Below, in pieces: positions 5,559 through 6,101 of a DNA stretch of 6,101 nt (the first letter of the stretch is position 1; every line of letters starts with the position of its first letter). A model generated the notes under the pieces. It made no database searches and was not told the origin of the DNA. It saw only the letters and a list, made by a program, of their open reading frames with translations. Source of the stretch: an uncultured Gemella sp. (GTDB taxonomy: Bacteria; Bacillota; Bacilli; Staphylococcales; Gemellaceae); assembly GCA_945869755.1 (NCBI GenBank), contig CAMBPW010000059.1:1-6101 (forward strand), given 5' to 3'. The position numbers were made by a program, and so were the translations under genes.

Positions 5559-6101
5559 GTAGTGATTTTATTTTTGTTATTAAAATATCAACAGCAATAT
5601 CATTATATCCACCGTCAGGAATTATTATGTCTGCATATTGTTTACTCGGTTGAATATATTGTTCGTGCATAGGTCGTACAGATGTTAAATATTGATTAAT
5701 AACCGAATCGACGCTACGACCACGCTCATTCATATCACGCAACAAACGTCTTAATATTCTAATATCGCTTGGCGTATCAACGAAAATTTTTATATCCATA
5801 AAATCTCGTATAGATTTTGAATATAACCCAAAAAGTCCTTCAATTATAATTACTTCTTTAGCATCTTGCATAACAGTTTCTTTACTTCTCGTGTGATTTA
5901 CATAGTCATAACGTGGCATTTCTACAGTTTTACCATTAACTAATTCTGAAAGATGTGTACACAACAATTCATTATCAAATGCATCAGGATGATCGTAGTT
6001 TGTTTTTATTCTTTCTTCCATAGTTAAGTGGTCTTGATTTTTATAGTAATAATCTTGCTCAATTAATACTACTTTTTCTTTAGAAAGTTCTTCTATAATT
6101 C
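5548..6101 (-). CDS. udk: Uridine kinase (uridine/cytidine kinase), 5' end outside the window
   Basis: Phosphorylates uridine and cytidine to UMP and CMP with ATP or GTP in pyrimidine salvage. The frame stays open past the ATG at 6021 to the right edge, giving 183 visible residues. Those upstream of that Met (VVLIEQDYYYKNQDHLT) match the uridine-kinase segment after the P-loop, so the Met at 6021 is internal. Roughly 25-30 N-terminal residues, including the expected Walker A loop, lie beyond the edge, compared with about 210 residues in B. subtilis. Visible family motifs are EERIKTNYDHPDAFD (nucleoside-binding region), YDYVNHTRS, VIIIEGLFGLY (Walker B-like strand), VDTPSDIRILRRLLRD with NERGRS (lid region), VRPMHEQYIQPSKQYADIII, and a C-terminal helix ending LLEK. 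It is followed by greA after 64 bases, as in other Bacilli. Confidence 0.95.
   Translation of the reverse strand, partial: IIEELSKEKVVLIEQDYYYKNQDHLTMEERIKTNYDHPDAFDNELLCTHLSELVNGKTVEMPRYDYVNHTRSKETVMQDAKEVIIIEGLFGLYSKSIRDFMDIKIFVDTPSDIRILRRLLRDMNERGRSVDSVINQYLTSVRPMHEQYIQPSKQYADIIIPDGGYNDIAVDILITKIKSLLEK

Noticed and set aside
5548..6021. Treating the ATG at 6021 as the start of a 157-residue protein.
   Set aside because: The frame continues upstream to the window edge with clear uridine-kinase sequence (IEQDYYYKNQDHLT), so this Met is internal and the gene is cut by the edge.

Overview
The window is strongly AT-rich, with compact minus-strand genes, Gram-positive-type Shine-Dalgarno sites and the gene order udk-greA-mtnN. 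These point to a low-GC Bacillota of class Bacilli. The protein styles (a long repeat-built surface protein, a B. subtilis-like udk/greA) would fit a genus such as Gemella, but that is a guess from memory and was not tested.

Layout from left to right: (1) 2-52, the last 16 codons of a plus-strand gene entering from the left edge. (2) 65-89, a perfect inverted repeat that can terminate transcription from both sides. (3) 133-3924, minus strand, a 1263-residue secreted, membrane-anchored surface protein. It has a signal peptide, about seven degenerate ~95-105-residue N-terminal repeats, two copies of another domain ending in a T-x-HFS-x-Y motif, a 12-residue tandem repeat (TRPCDKPQNADG), a second cysteine ladder spaced every 7-8 residues, a polar linker and a C-terminal membrane helix without an LPXTG motif. 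(4) 3925-4303, a 379-base gap with that gene's promoter, a leader of about 110 nt, and a candidate terminator for the operon to its right. (5) 4304-6101, minus strand, the housekeeping cluster udk (5' end outside the window), greA and mtnN, read in that order toward the left.

udk (pyrimidine salvage), greA (rescue of stalled RNA polymerase) and mtnN (recycling of methylthioadenosine and S-adenosylhomocysteine) are biochemically unrelated but are neighbours in other Bacilli. Here greA and mtnN are tightly joined: the greA stop codon lies inside the mtnN ribosome binding site. The surface protein has its own promoter and is probably an independent accessory gene in the same orientation, insulated from the convergent gene on its left by the shared terminator.

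The most unusual item is the cysteine-rich stalk of the surface protein: 12 cysteines in 98 residues, in two periodicities, in a class of proteins that usually avoids cysteine. The four full 36-base repeat units differ only by silent changes. I see no CRISPR array, RNA gene, mobile element or multi-gene defence system.
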